Shown here: positions 1 through 10,929 of the stretch, one piece after another
Layout of the letters: every line of letters starts with the position of its first letter
Position numbering within the stretch: position 1 is the stretch's first letter
Assembly (NCBI GenBank): GCA_035610365.1
Contig: CM069433.1
Location: forward strand, 170,454,882 to 170,518,881
Reading direction: 5' to 3'
Origin: Aquatica leii
Lineage: Eukaryota > Arthropoda > Insecta > Coleoptera > Lampyridae
Length of the DNA stretch: 64,000 nt
Program-made: the position numbers and the translations under genes
Notes under the pieces: model-generated
Seen by the model: the letters and a program-made list of their open reading frames with translations, nothing else
Told to the model about the DNA's origin: nothing
The model's database searches: none

Positions 1-850
1 GTAATGTTTCTATAATTCAAATCCAAACTTTGCCCAAAACAAGACGACACAACTAAAATAAAAGTAAAAAAAGGCAACGTATTTGTTTCCTAATAGTTCA
101 TTTACATTTTTAATTAGAAAAAAAATTACAATGGTGTACCATTTGCCAAAGCTTCTAATACTTCCATTCTTTTTATATATATTTTGCCGTTATTCCTTTT
201 GGGAACTTGTGGTATGTAACCTTAAGGTTTTTATTTTTGGTTGCAATCAGGTTGTTATCGCAACAAAATACAGCGCACCTACTAATATAATGTAAATAAG
301 TTTAAATTTTAAATTAAACCTGATAATAATTAGAAATTCTTACAAGCAACTTGTAGGCACGTATTTGAACGAGTAAAACACCAACAAATGTAAAAATTGT
401 TATAATAAAAATCGCAAAACCGTTGTATTTAAGCACTATTAATAAGCAGCGAGCCGATATGTGGTCTACGGTTGACGTCACGCGTCAAGATTTACTGGAG
501 TGGGGCGGCTTACATTGCGAGAATACGAATCGAGCAATCCTATTCATTTAGTATCCTTGGTGAATACCCAATTATACATAGAGTTTTTTTGCTGAATTTC
601 GCTAATTTAGAAGATGAGCTACTAATTCAGCCAAGTTAACACACTACACAACTGCAATAATACTTCCAATCACACTTTCTCCTCTTTCAGCATTACCCAG
701 TGAGTAAGAAAAGAAATTGTCCAATAAATGGTTTGTTCAGTTCAACTGTTTCAGAATTGCTGAGAGTCGATTTAGGTTCTTTTATCTTCCGCTTCTTTTC
801 TATTTTAATTTGCAGAAGAAGACCTCCCGCATTGAAACAAATTGAAGAAT
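1..850 (-). pseudogene. Decayed transposon ORF, unit A copy (partial)
   Basis: This is the unit A copy of the minus-strand ORF remnant that is clearest at 9590-10840. Positions 1-185 match about 9725-9910, and 560-850 match about 10480-10760. The stretch 200-560 is unrelated to the other copies, so the middle has been replaced or deleted. The window edge cuts its 3' end. No continuous reading frame remains, so no product is expected. The family assignment depends on the unit B copy. Confidence 0.5.
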
Positions 851-1079
851 GTCCCTCGGATGCTTCTTAGCGAAATATTATGCGGCTTGAAACCTGTTGT
901 TGACAACCTCTACCAAGATCCATAACGTTGGTAATTTTTTATTAAGAGTGCACAAATGTTTTTTTTTCTTTTTGAATTTTAGTATTATAAGCAGAACATA
1001 TTTTTAAGCTGTATGGTTTTACAATTAATTGATTTAGTATAACAACAGATAGAAAACGGGTATTCAATAGATTCCCCAA

Positions 1080-3060
1080 TTTTTTGCTGATAATAGTTAG
1101 AAACATTCGCCAAAATCTTAGTGTTCAAACATAATTTAATGACCCGTCTCTAGCACGTATTCCGCCACCAAGGACTTCAAAGATTGTTTAAGGCAACTAC
1201 ATCTTGGATGTAGTTCCTTCATAAGAATTCTCACTCTTCTACCCGTTTGTCCTATGTATGCACGACCACAAGCGCAAGGAATGCTACAAACGCCGTCAGA
1301 TTGAAAAGGAATAACGTCCTTCACCGGATTTAAAAAATGACCCAATTTAGGAAGAGTAGAAAACCGAGTAACAATGTTGTGTTTAGACAACATTTTTGTT
1401 ACACGGTCTGTGGTACCTTTGACATAGAGTAGATAACCGATAGATATGGTTGAGACATGGATTCTGCTGTTACTCTTTGTTTTGCAGACGCAACAGTTGT
1501 AACAGATTGTTTAAAACTTTTTCCATTGTAATTGTTTGCAATTAACACTTTGGATAGATAATTTAACTCTTTTTGCAGATTTTAGGGTTCATTCAAAGAA
1601 ACAGCTCTGTACACAAAAAAATCACTATTAATAATTTCTAAGAAGGGTGATAATAAGACAATCCATTTAAAAGTCTATGTGTATAAATAGGTTCTCAATA
1701 AACTGAACGTGATAATAAACCATCTTCATTTCGATTAATTAAAACGTTCAAAAATGTAAAAAGGGATTCTTTTTTAATTCTATAGTAAAACGAATATTTT
1801 GATAAATTGAGTTTAAACATAACAACTCGTTGAGCGTAAAATAACCATGTTGCCAAATGACAAAGGTGTTATCAAAGTATTTGTACCAGCACTTGGGTTT
1901 TAGATAAAATGTAGATAAAACTTTTTTTTTAAACTTTCCGATGAAAGCGGAGAATTCATGGCGGCTCTTGATGTTTGCGATTAAAGCTTTTCTTAAAAAG
2001 TAAAATATGTAGACGTCAAACATTTTTTGATACTAGGTACTATGTCACATGAAATATTGTTTTTGCTGAATAAATGTAATAAAGAATGCAAACACTACTT
2101 AATGATAATAAACGTGCAAAATATAAAAATACATTTATCAAAAGCAAAAATTCTTATTTACCACGGCAGGAGTCGGAACACAGACCTCTGGGTGTGAACT
2201 ATGTACATTTTAAAAAGATGAACATTATTTGGATTAAAACAATATTTGGGTTAAAACAACATTTGGATTAAAACAATATTTGGGCGCCAACCACCTTTAA
2301 ATTGATGATAAATAAAAAGCATAAAAACCTTATAACTAACTATTGATTGATACGAAATTCAAAAGTAATAAACGTTTAATTTGTTACGAAGTATTCATTC
2401 CGAAAAGTTTTTGATAACACAATTTAATTAATTTGAATTTAAAATGTAATACGTAGTAGAATAACTTCAAGTTGACTCACCATATATGACGTTATCTGAG
2501 ATCTTCTATTTATAGCACATTCTTTGTTCAAATGATAAGCTTCTTCCAGAACAAAATAACGAATCAAACGAATGTAGATTGGAAAGCAAAAACAGCAGGC
2601 ATAAAACCAAAAGATATAAATCCAATGAAGAAAAATCCAGTAAAGAAAAAACTCCAATAACGGAAAATCCAGTAAAGAAAAAGACCGTTAACGGCCTTGA
2701 GAAAAAATTCCTTTGTTAATGCATTGCGTCATATTACGAAATTACAGCAATTAGTTGGAAAGAATTAAAATTAATTTGTATGCGTTTTTACGCCATAATT
2801 AAGAAAATTTGGCTTCCTTACCAACAAAAATCAATTGCACGGTCGATTCCAAATACGACGCGACGTTGCCAAACTGAATAAATTTTAGTGCAATATTAAT
2901 TGCAGAAAATAAACGAATGCAAAATTGAATTTTAATTGTAATTAATTCTAACGGGACGTTACATAAAGATGTAATAATGTTAATCGAATCACGTACCGAC
3001 ACGTTAATAAAGAAAGACTGGATATCAAAACTAACCAGTAAATCACAATTACCTTAACTT
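1080..3060 (-). pseudogene. Penelope-like retroelement remnant, unit A
   Basis: Minus-strand fragments appear in the order expected of a PLE protein. A reverse-transcriptase palm motif reads LVSFDIQSFF near 3030. A degenerate catalytic box reads YFDNTFVIW near 1880, where intact elements have YVDD. A GIY-YIG endonuclease fragment reads CGRAYIGQTGRR near 1250. PLEs copy themselves by target-primed reverse transcription using these two domains. Stops, frameshifts and a long unrelated middle part (about 2040-2990) separate the pieces, and the second catalytic aspartate of the YVDD box is replaced by asparagine, so this copy is dead. The same remnant, with the same interruption, recurs at 10930-12960, so it was present before the unit duplicated. 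Confidence 0.75.
2227..2284. repeat. 17-bp tandem repeat, about 3.4 copies
   Basis: Units of the form ATTTGGATTAAAACAAT repeat head to tail, with single-base changes, and end at a GGGCGCC sequence. The same array occurs in unit B near 12108-12166. Confidence 0.8.
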
Positions 3061-3214
3061 GAGAATATATATAACTGTTTTTGGGTTTTGGATGTGTTCA
3101 TGTTTTGCTCACGTAATCAGAGCGTCAAAAAATTTATGAACAAGCAATCATAAATTTAATCAAAAACTTTAAGAAGGTTAGATACTTAAGTTGTTAACCA
3201 GATTCTAAACTGTT

Positions 3215-3360
3215 GCTTTCTAAGAATTCTAGACAGTGAAGATTTTGGACAATCAAACCGGACAACCAATTTTTGGACACTTGTAGAAAGATCTGCTTTT
3301 ACGGCGTTTAAGATGTTTTTTTAAACACTTGTAAGCGTTTTGTGCGTTTCCTTTTGTAAA
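3215..3360 (-). pseudogene. Tc1/mariner-like transposase, helix-turn-helix remnant
   Basis: The minus strand reads a helix-turn-helix-like stretch (CPKSSLSRILRKQQ). It matches the N-terminal part of the longer transposase remnant at 13690-14460 in unit B. In unit A the catalytic part and the transposon end are missing: the sequence at about 3210 joins directly to unit flank (GATTCTAAAC) that lies next to the other end of the element in unit B. Unit A has therefore suffered an internal deletion after, or independently of, the insertion. Confidence 0.6.
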
Positions 3361-3386
3361 AGACTAAGTGTTTAATTTTGTTTTTT

Positions 3387-4328
3387 GAAGTGAAACTTCT
3401 TTATCGGCGTTGGAAAAAAATTTACCGTCACATTTTTCGCTTACGCGTCACATTTTTTTTTGGTTACGCGTCACATTTTTTATCGTCACATTTTTTATCG
3501 TCACATTTTTTAAATTTAAAATATTTAAGGTTAACCTCAGTTTCTGATTGAACGATGACATTTTAAATTTAATATATTTAAGGTTAACATCAGTTTCTGA
3601 TTGAACGATGACATTTTAAATTTAATATATTTAAGGTTAACCGCAGTTTCTGTTTGAACGATGACAATGATAGTAATAATTCTATTTCAATTAATGAAAT
3701 GCTGTAATAATCTTAGTAGCAAAAAGTTAAAGTGAAATAATTGTATTATTTGTATTCATGTCTATTATAATAAAATCCTTTTGTTTAAAATTTATCTAAT
3801 TTTAAATTTAAAATATTTAAGGTTAACCTCAGTTTCTTATTGTAACTATCGGTCAATGTATATGATTTCATTAAAATAGTATTTATTAATTAATAAGACT
3901 GCTAATTTAATGAACATCAATTAATTGATATACATGCAACTTTTCAGAAATTGGTTAAATAAAGTTAAATTAGATAAAGTTTAAACAAAAGGATTTTATT
4001 ATCATAGACATGAATACAAATAATACAATTATTTCACTTTAACTTTTTGCTACGAAGATTATTACAGCATTTCATTAATTGTAATAGAATTATTACTATC
4101 ATTGTCATCGTTATTATATATTTCTGTAATTAATGGCTTATGGTAACTGAAATATGAAATTGAATCTACAAAAATTAGTTAATTGATTTACAAAAATTTG
4201 TATTCATGTCTATGATAATAAAATCCTTTTGTTTAAAATTTATCTAATTTAACTTTATTTAACCAATTTCTGAAAAGTTGCATGTAGATCATTTTGCGAA
4301 AAATAAGGCCATAAAGAAGTTTCACTTC
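3387..4328. mobile_element. Foldback-like element with internal tandem and inverted repeats (unit A only)
   Basis: An 18-bp inverted pair bounds the element: GAAGTGAAACTTCTTTAT at the left and its reverse complement at the right. Inside are about five CGTCACATTTTT-type repeats (3420-3510), a roughly 56-bp tandem repeat in three copies (3511-3665), and a large inverted pair (3655-3800 against 3965-4115). Part of that pair appears a third time at 4197-4292. No ORF is present. Unit B lacks the block, so it inserted in unit A or was lost from B. The family is not recognised. Confidence 0.6.
3511..3665. repeat. About 56-bp tandem repeat, three copies
   Basis: Each copy contains TTTAAGGTTAACNTCAGTTTC followed by TGATTGAACGATGACATTT-like sequence. 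A partial fourth copy lies at about 3803-3840. Confidence 0.85.
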
Positions 4329-4329
4329 T

Positions 4330-7300
4330 TACATGTGTACACTAGTACACGCCCTAATTTATTTTGTTTTTTTTTAAGACTACTTAAGTAATTGCACATT
4401 AATTTATTAAAGTTATTTCACGTTTTGAAATTTATATTAATTTCAATTTTTATTTTATTACTTATGCACTGAAGACATTTAGGTCGATTTTATTGGCACA
4501 CGTTTCAAGTATATTTTATAGTTTATTAGTTCTGTCAGTATTTGGTTTTTGCTTTCACAAATTTAGATTGCATTTTAATTTATGTTCCGTTTCTAACATA
4601 CGATACGTTGATTTTTTTATCAATTGATGATTTGGCGGTTTTGGTTGGTCATTTTGAATTTTTTGCATTTCTGTTAGTTGCATTTTTATCCTATGCTATT
4701 TATTTTAATAATCCTGCAGTTGGTGCGTGTAAAAATTTATAAAAAAAACTCAGTTGTTAAGACAAGACTCTTGATGGTGCAATTCCAAAACAAATCATAT
4801 CGGGAGCTAACGGTTGGCGTGACGTGATGAGTGTTTTTACCTCCTAAAGTATCTTAAAGTTTTGTGTTTAGGGTTAAAAGAAACCCAAATTTGTAAATTT
4901 TGATTTTAAAAATTAAATTCTTCACGTAAAATGGGTTTTTGTGAAGTTTGTGGTTGAATTATGTTTGGCATCGTGTATTCCAACCTGATCGATTAGCATT
5001 GTGCAGTTCAATAATTAATACACCTCAATTTGTCATCGTTTCTTCGAGCATGATTTTTAGCTCGTTACTATTTGGGATTATCGACTAGTTTCTGGGTCCT
5101 GTCACCCGCAGCTCCATCGAAATACAAAATTACTTCAAGTGTTAAAAAAATTACGTTTAGTGCAAAAGCCTTTTATTGGAATAATATTTAAGTCAGTGTA
5201 ACCTAAAGGCTTTAAACTTATCAAAATGTAATCTTTTTTAAATTATAATTCCTAACGTTTACTTACGTAATTTTGCTTTTTAAATAAAACAATTTACTGA
5301 ATGATTTGCCGTCGGTAAATAAATTTAGTCCGGCACAAAATTAAATCGACGAATACTGCTCCGTTTATTTTACCTTAGTTTTAAGCTAACAAAATTTGCG
5401 TTAGTTATTAAGATTTGTATTTTAATAACTGTGTTTTAATTACATACGTTGCGCGGCCGTTTTATTTGTTATTTCAACGTTTGTTTGCTTAAGTAATAAT
5501 GCAGTTTTTTCCCCGCTTTTATTTTGTGTTAAGTTCAGGTAAATTTTATTTCTTTTGTTATTTATTTTTAATGTTGCTCAATTTTAAATAATTGTTTTCT
5601 TAAATTGCCATTTATTTTTATATAATAAATTTGTATATGTTAAATGTGACAAAACACCGTGTGTACGTTAAACTTTCAGATTTGGATGTTACAATTAACC
5701 CTCAAGCTAGGTTCATGAAGGTTGTAACTAACTTGATGGGTTTCTGAGTGATCAAACATCTGAAAGCTAATTTCATCGGGTCTTTGATTGGCGTCCACAC
5801 CGATTTTTAGTATTTTACTTCCAATTTTGTCATTTTCAAAATAATCACGAATTTTTATTGAGCTTATGCACCTCTTACCACTGAGCACCGGCAATACTTC
5901 ATTTATGTTACCTTCATTCAAGCAATTTTTTTAACAGTTTTTACACCTTTACCGCGATTGATTTGATTTTTACAATTGTAGTTAGTTTTGTCAAATTTTC
6001 TTAAAATTATTTACGATATTTCCCTATTTACGATATTTTACTTTAAATCTCTATCATTCGATAAGTACAAGTAAACAATAAAACATTTAGTTTTTACCTG
6101 TCAACTTTTTTAAAAGATTTTAGTGTTGCTTGATTCGAAGGTTGATGTAACGAAACGATGAAACGCTCAGATGAAACAAAGCTGGAACTTGCGGTGGTGC
6201 TCAATTTCACTTCATTTTCTGTATTTTTCGGATGTAGTGTTTGTTATTATTAAACAAGAGATTCCTTATCATTTGTTTTATGTTTTAAAAATATGATAAG
6301 TCATAATTTCACTCAGCAGTGATGAAAAGTAATTATAGTAATTGCAGAATTAGATCCGAGCGAGCTTACGCTTTGTACGCTGCAAAAACGGTAAAATATA
6401 GTTGAAAATAGCACACAAATAATTTATTGAGCACAAAATTTTTTTGCGACTTCAATTTGCTGTAAGTTTTTTTTATATATGACAGAAAATCGCGAACGCG
6501 ACAAACTGTTGAAAAAATTCAATTTATAAACTGTAATGCACATTACCAAAGATGAAATCTCTACTTTGCAATTTTTATATCTGTCAGGATGTGGCAACGT
6601 AGCTCGAATTGTGTCATAATCTTAAAACCTGTTGAACTGTGAACCGTTATGAAACTGGGGTAAAATCCAATAATCATTTACTTTCGTTGTTTTTTTAAAA
6701 TGCGCGTTAACTAATTAGAGTGTGGTAAAACAATTGTCAGGAATCCCGCGATATAAATTGTATATTTAATCAATGAATGATTTATTTAATCTAAGCGTAT
6801 TGAATTAGTCTGGCTTTAAAATTGATCGCGTCTTGAGAAAATGTTACATTTATCCGAATGGTCCCAACCGTATCTAAGCCAGCAGAAAATGACAGTCCCT
6901 GGACGTGAATCTCAATCTTTGGACTTTTCCTAGCATAACATGCTTGTGAGCGCAATATCATTATTTGAGTTTTGTAAAAGTGATTTTTTGCCTTGAAAAT
7001 ATTTTGTATTAAATAACGTTCGATGTTTTGAGATTTTGTTGCTTGCTTTGTGTTTCTTACCGTACATCACTTGGAAAAGAGAACCTAAGCGTTACCAACA
7101 CAGCCCAAATAGTCATTTTTGTGCTTCTCTAGAAAAATTTTCTATAAAAGATGTACTCTCCAGTTTGCAATCATTTTGCACTAAACTATTACATACTACT
7201 AAAGCTATAAATTCAATGTCGAGCACAATTTCCGTTCCTCTTGGAGAGATAAATTGTCCACATATTCTAGAACCCTCTATATAAAGAAGAAGAATCGTTT

Positions 7301-8028
7301 CACTCTTTGATAAATGAGCTACAACCAAGAACCAAAACCGTGCTTGAATTTTCTTATTGAAGAAGGGTGGGCCGGTAGATTCACTAATGTATACTAAATC
7401 CAATGAATATAGAATTTGGTGGACAAATTCTGTACTAAATCAAATGAAAATAGAATTTGGTGGACACATTGAGATAGTTAAGAGTTTATTTATTAAAATT
7501 AGTGTAGTTCTTTATATTTATGTTTTATTAAATTGCAAAAACTGTTTCTTAAACAGAATCAGAATCCCATACAAATTTAAATATAAATTTTAAAAATGTG
7601 ATTATAAGTAATATTATTATAAGTTTTATAATTATAAAGTGACAAGAAAATTAACATTATCGGCGCTTATTTTTACTTATTAATTTTGCGAAATTTTTGA
7701 AGTTGTGTAAAAAATAAAATTGTTTACTTTTTAAGGTAAACAATTTTTTTAAATTACGTAACCGTAATAATTAACTTTTTACGGGTAAAATTTGACGAAC
7801 GTGATATTATAAATAAAGATAACTTAAAAACAGTAAAAAAAATACAAAAAACAAAACCCAAAAAAAACAATAACACCAAACTTATTTAATAAACATTTTG
7901 TAGAGATTTTTTGAGGAATTATTAAATTGAAAAATATAGCATCTGTAATGCATTTAAAAAATATAATAACTTCATGTCCGTAAAAATGTTTTAATAGAAT
8001 GAAAAATCAATTAAATTTATTGTTATGT
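4330..8028. other. Unit A spacer, no supported gene
   Basis: Most of this stretch is shared with unit B (14470-16330) as AT-rich non-coding sequence. Two blocks are present only in A, at about 5280-6390 and 6600-7200. A 42-bp direct duplication (ACTAAATCNAATGAANATAG type) lies at 7387-7472 and is also in B at about 15689-15772. A minus-strand frame of 81 codons at 5676-5921 resembles nothing I know and has no supporting context, so I do not call it a gene. Confidence 0.6.
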
Positions 8029-8090
8029 AAAACCCATTAAGGTTATCGTAATTACTAGAGTACACTAATATTTTAATAGAATTTATAATT
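8029..8090 (+). promoter_or_regulatory. Distal conserved upstream block of receptor exon 1
   Basis: It contains AAAACCCATTAAG-like sequence, then TTATNGTAATT and AATATTTTAAT. The ATG is about 290 bp downstream. Equivalent blocks lie at similar distances upstream of the other four receptor exons. A role in expression is inferred from conservation only. Confidence 0.45.
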
Positions 8091-8238
8091 TGATTATGTG
8101 TTGATTATTTTGGGTAATATTTTAACAAAGTTATAGCAAATATTAAAAAAATTACTACTAACCTTATCATCAAATTCATTTATAATAAGTATACTACCAA
8201 CGTATTTATATTGATAACAAATTCTGAAAAATAATTTG

Positions 8239-8280
8239 CAAACAAAAGTGATGGTAAACTTGAAGTGCTATGTGTTTTGC
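8239..8280 (+). promoter_or_regulatory. Proximal conserved block of receptor exon 1
   Basis: It contains CAAAAGTGATGG and AGTGCTATGTGTTTTGC. Related sequence (CAAAAGT...AGTGCT...TGTGTTTT) sits 30-90 bp before the start codons of the other receptor exons. It may cover the core promoter or transcription start. No clear TATA box is visible. Confidence 0.4.
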
Positions 8281-8319
8281 CATTATTAAATGTACCATTA
8301 AGAAAAAAATACTTTAAAA

Positions 8320-9210
8320 ATGAGCAATTTATGTAATTTGAATACAGGTATCAATTATGTTTTACAACCTCTTGAAAAATGTTCAAAGTTTGTAGGATTT
8401 TCGACAAATAAAAAAGCATATAACAAATATTTTCAACTATGGAATTATTGTTTTATAACAATTTTATTAGTTTCAAATTTATGTCATGTTTATTTTTGCC
8501 CAAAACATTTAGGTACCGTAGACGAAGTATTAAATGTTATTGTGGAATTAGGTTGTAATGTAGGAATTTTTCAATATTTATTTTTAGTAACGCGTTATAA
8601 AAAACGCCAATTTAAAATTGTTAAAGAAATAGCTTCTATTGATGATAATATTAAACGAGTCACCAAAACAAAAATAAACTATGAAAATTCTAGAAAACGG
8701 TTAATAATTTCTTTAGCTATTTTATTTTTGTCTGTAGTGTTAAGTATTTTTAACGATGTGATGTTTTTACTTTTTGATAACAGTATAGAAGTAAATAATC
8801 TCAAATGTAGTTATTATATTTTTGTTGATAGTATTCTCAATGTTAATTTAACTTGTTTTTTAATATTGATGCTAAGTGAAATCAAAAAAAGAATGCAAAT
8901 AGTTCATAATTTTGTAATTTATTTAAAGAATTGTCGAAAATCATTACATTTGCTTGTGTTTGTTGTAAAAATTTTTAATCGGCTACGACATATAGGTAAA
9001 GAACTTAATATCGTTTTTCAAGTTTATATTTTATATAAATTGTTAAATTGCTATCTTTATACATTGATTGTGATGTTTTGGGTTAGTAGTAATACTTTTA
9101 ATGGACAATTAATGCCCGTAACACTATACGTCAACTTGTCTTATTGGTTATTTGTAAATATCGTCGATATTTTAGCTGTGTTGTATCAATTTATTGCTTT
9201 TGACTTGAAG
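8320..9210 (+). CDS. Gustatory-receptor-like N-terminal exon 1
   Basis: This exon encodes 297 residues of a predicted insect gustatory receptor (7tm_7 family), an odorant or taste-gated membrane channel of sensory neurons. Predicted membrane segments are at about residues 39-60, 70-91, 127-152, 165-188, 228-257 and 268-294. The seventh segment and the C-terminal signature usual in this family are absent. At 9211 an excellent splice donor (AAG, then GTAAGA) interrupts the frame in phase 0, as in the conserved 3' introns of insect Gr genes. The reading frame itself stays open past the donor for another 33 codons, to 9312. Family landmarks shared with its paralogues are INYVLQPLEK, RMQIVHNF, GKELNIVFQ and FWVSSNTFNGQ. 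The ATG lies in an A-rich context at the same place as in all paralogues. No acceptor exon with a TYxxxLxQF-like end was found downstream. It is closest to exon 2. Confidence 0.85.
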
Positions 9211-9590
9211 GTAAGATCTATAATATTTACTAATCTTAGTTTATTGATAATTATAGCTTTATTGCACATTTTTCTAGTCTTAAAGAAAAGGAAATATATA
9301 TATACTTCTTAAAAACCACTTTCTCTCATGACTGGAAGAAAGCTTTTATTGAAATAAATTTCAAATATAAATTGTATATGTGCGTTTAACTAACTTATGA
9401 AAGCTTTAGGAATAGAGATGAAAAAAAAAATAAAAACACAAGAAAAGAGAAAAATTATCAAATCAGATGGAACATAAAAATTATACGTGTTTGCTATTGT
9501 GTACACAAAGACTACAAACTAAATTCTTGACAAAATTTGTCGAATTTGGATTTAAATTTAAATTTTGGGAAAATAGCTTTTAAGAATGTT
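9211..9590. other. Conserved 3' flank of receptor exon 1
   Basis: This sequence follows the splice donor and is closely similar to 17518-17900 behind receptor exon 2. It would be intron if the donor is used. No C-terminal receptor exon is visible in it. Confidence 0.55.
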
Positions 9591-10840
9591 CAGATAGTTG
9601 CTCTGAATAAAATCTCAGACTGGTGTATGTTATTTCATTAAAATCAACAACATGATGAACCATAGCATAAATTTTGGGCGTGTAGCAAACGTTCGTTTTC
9701 TCCAATTCATCTGCAAATTCTTAAGTATGGTTTCTATGATTCAAATCCAAACTTTGCCCAAAACAAGACGACACAACTTAATTAAAATTAAAAAAAAGGC
9801 AATGTATTTGTTTCCTAAAAGTTCATTTAAATTTTTAATTAGAAAAAAAAATTACAATGGTGTACCATTTGCCAAAGCTTCTAATACTTCCAGCCTTTTT
9901 ATATATTTTGCCGTTATTCCTGTTAAATTTGTAGTACCTATCAATTTGTATGCAGTTATTATGAATCCACTTGTCAGCTACATCCGGATTATCTAATTTT
10001 AAATTGTCAAAAATATGTTGTACCACATCCATTAGCAGGTGTAAGTCAGGTGGTGGTATATAGTGAAACAGAGATGTTTCTTCATTGCCAATAACTAAAC
10101 TTGAAAAAATTCTTTTATTTCTTTGCTTGAAGTTAATCTCCTCCAGTATGCTTAGTAATATTCTTTATTGTTCTTTTAAATTATTGCTGCAAATATCGCA
10201 CCAAGGGCATGTATGTAAGAATGCGTTAGATTGCAAACCAAGTAGGATCATAATCGGTTTTAAAGCAGCAGCAAAGGTGTAGGTACAAACTCCGCATATA
10301 GAATGCAAGTCTAGTAACTTGATTAGTGAATATTGCTATAAGATTCAATCATTTGAGGGACTAAAGCAATAATAATACGCTTTTTGATTCCAGAGCTTTT
10401 ATAATTTACACTATATTGTTATTATAGAGCACTAATGTTAAACAAACCTTTGAAGTACCGCCTCCATTGTCAATACCAACTTATACATAGAATTTTTCTG
10501 CTGAATTTTGCTGATTTAGAAGATGAGCTACTAATTCAGCCAAGTTAACACACTACACAACTTCAATAATACTTCCAATCACACTTTCTTCTCTTTCAGC
10601 ATTACCCAGTGAGTAAGAAAAGAAATTGTCCAATGAATGGTTTGTTCAGTTCAACTGTTTCAGAATTGCTGAGAGTCGATTTAGGTTCTTTTATCTTCCG
10701 CTTCTTTTTAATTTGCAGAAGAAGACCTCCCGCATTGAAACAAATTGAAGAATGTACCTCGGATGCTTCTTAGCAAAATATTATGCGGCTTAAAACCTGT
10801 TGTTGACAACCTCTACCAAGATCCATAACGTTGGTAAAAG
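9590..10840 (-). pseudogene. Decayed transposon ORF of an unnamed arthropod family, unit B copy
   Basis: Read on the minus strand from high to low coordinates, fragments follow one another as in a single long protein: LDNFFSYSLGNA near 10620, LAELVAHLLNQQNSAEKF near 10520, VGIDNGGGTSKVCL near 10450, ILLGLQSNAFLHTCPWCD near 10220, and SCFGQSLD and TPKIYAMVHHVVDF near 9640-9770. From memory these resemble a repetitive ORF common in arthropod and other invertebrate genomes and probably transposon-derived. I cannot name the superfamily. Stops and frameshifts break it throughout. It marks the start of each receptor-bearing unit, with copies at 1-850 and at 17900-18437 plus 23262-23520. Confidence 0.55.
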
Positions 10841-10929
10841 AGTGCACAAATGCTTTTTTTTTTTTCGTTTTGAATTTTAGTATTATAAGCAGAACATATT
10901 TTTAAGCTGTATGGTTTTACAATTAATTG

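Noticed and set aside
2281-2296. TGGCGCC sequence as a retrotransposon primer-binding site
   Set aside because: No LTR end or gag/pol sequence lies next to it in either unit.
4542-4742. Hydrophobic 66-codon frame as a possible receptor fragment
   Set aside because: The unit B copy near 14650-14860 does not keep it as a coding unit, and no receptor motif is present. AT-rich T-runs create such frames by chance.
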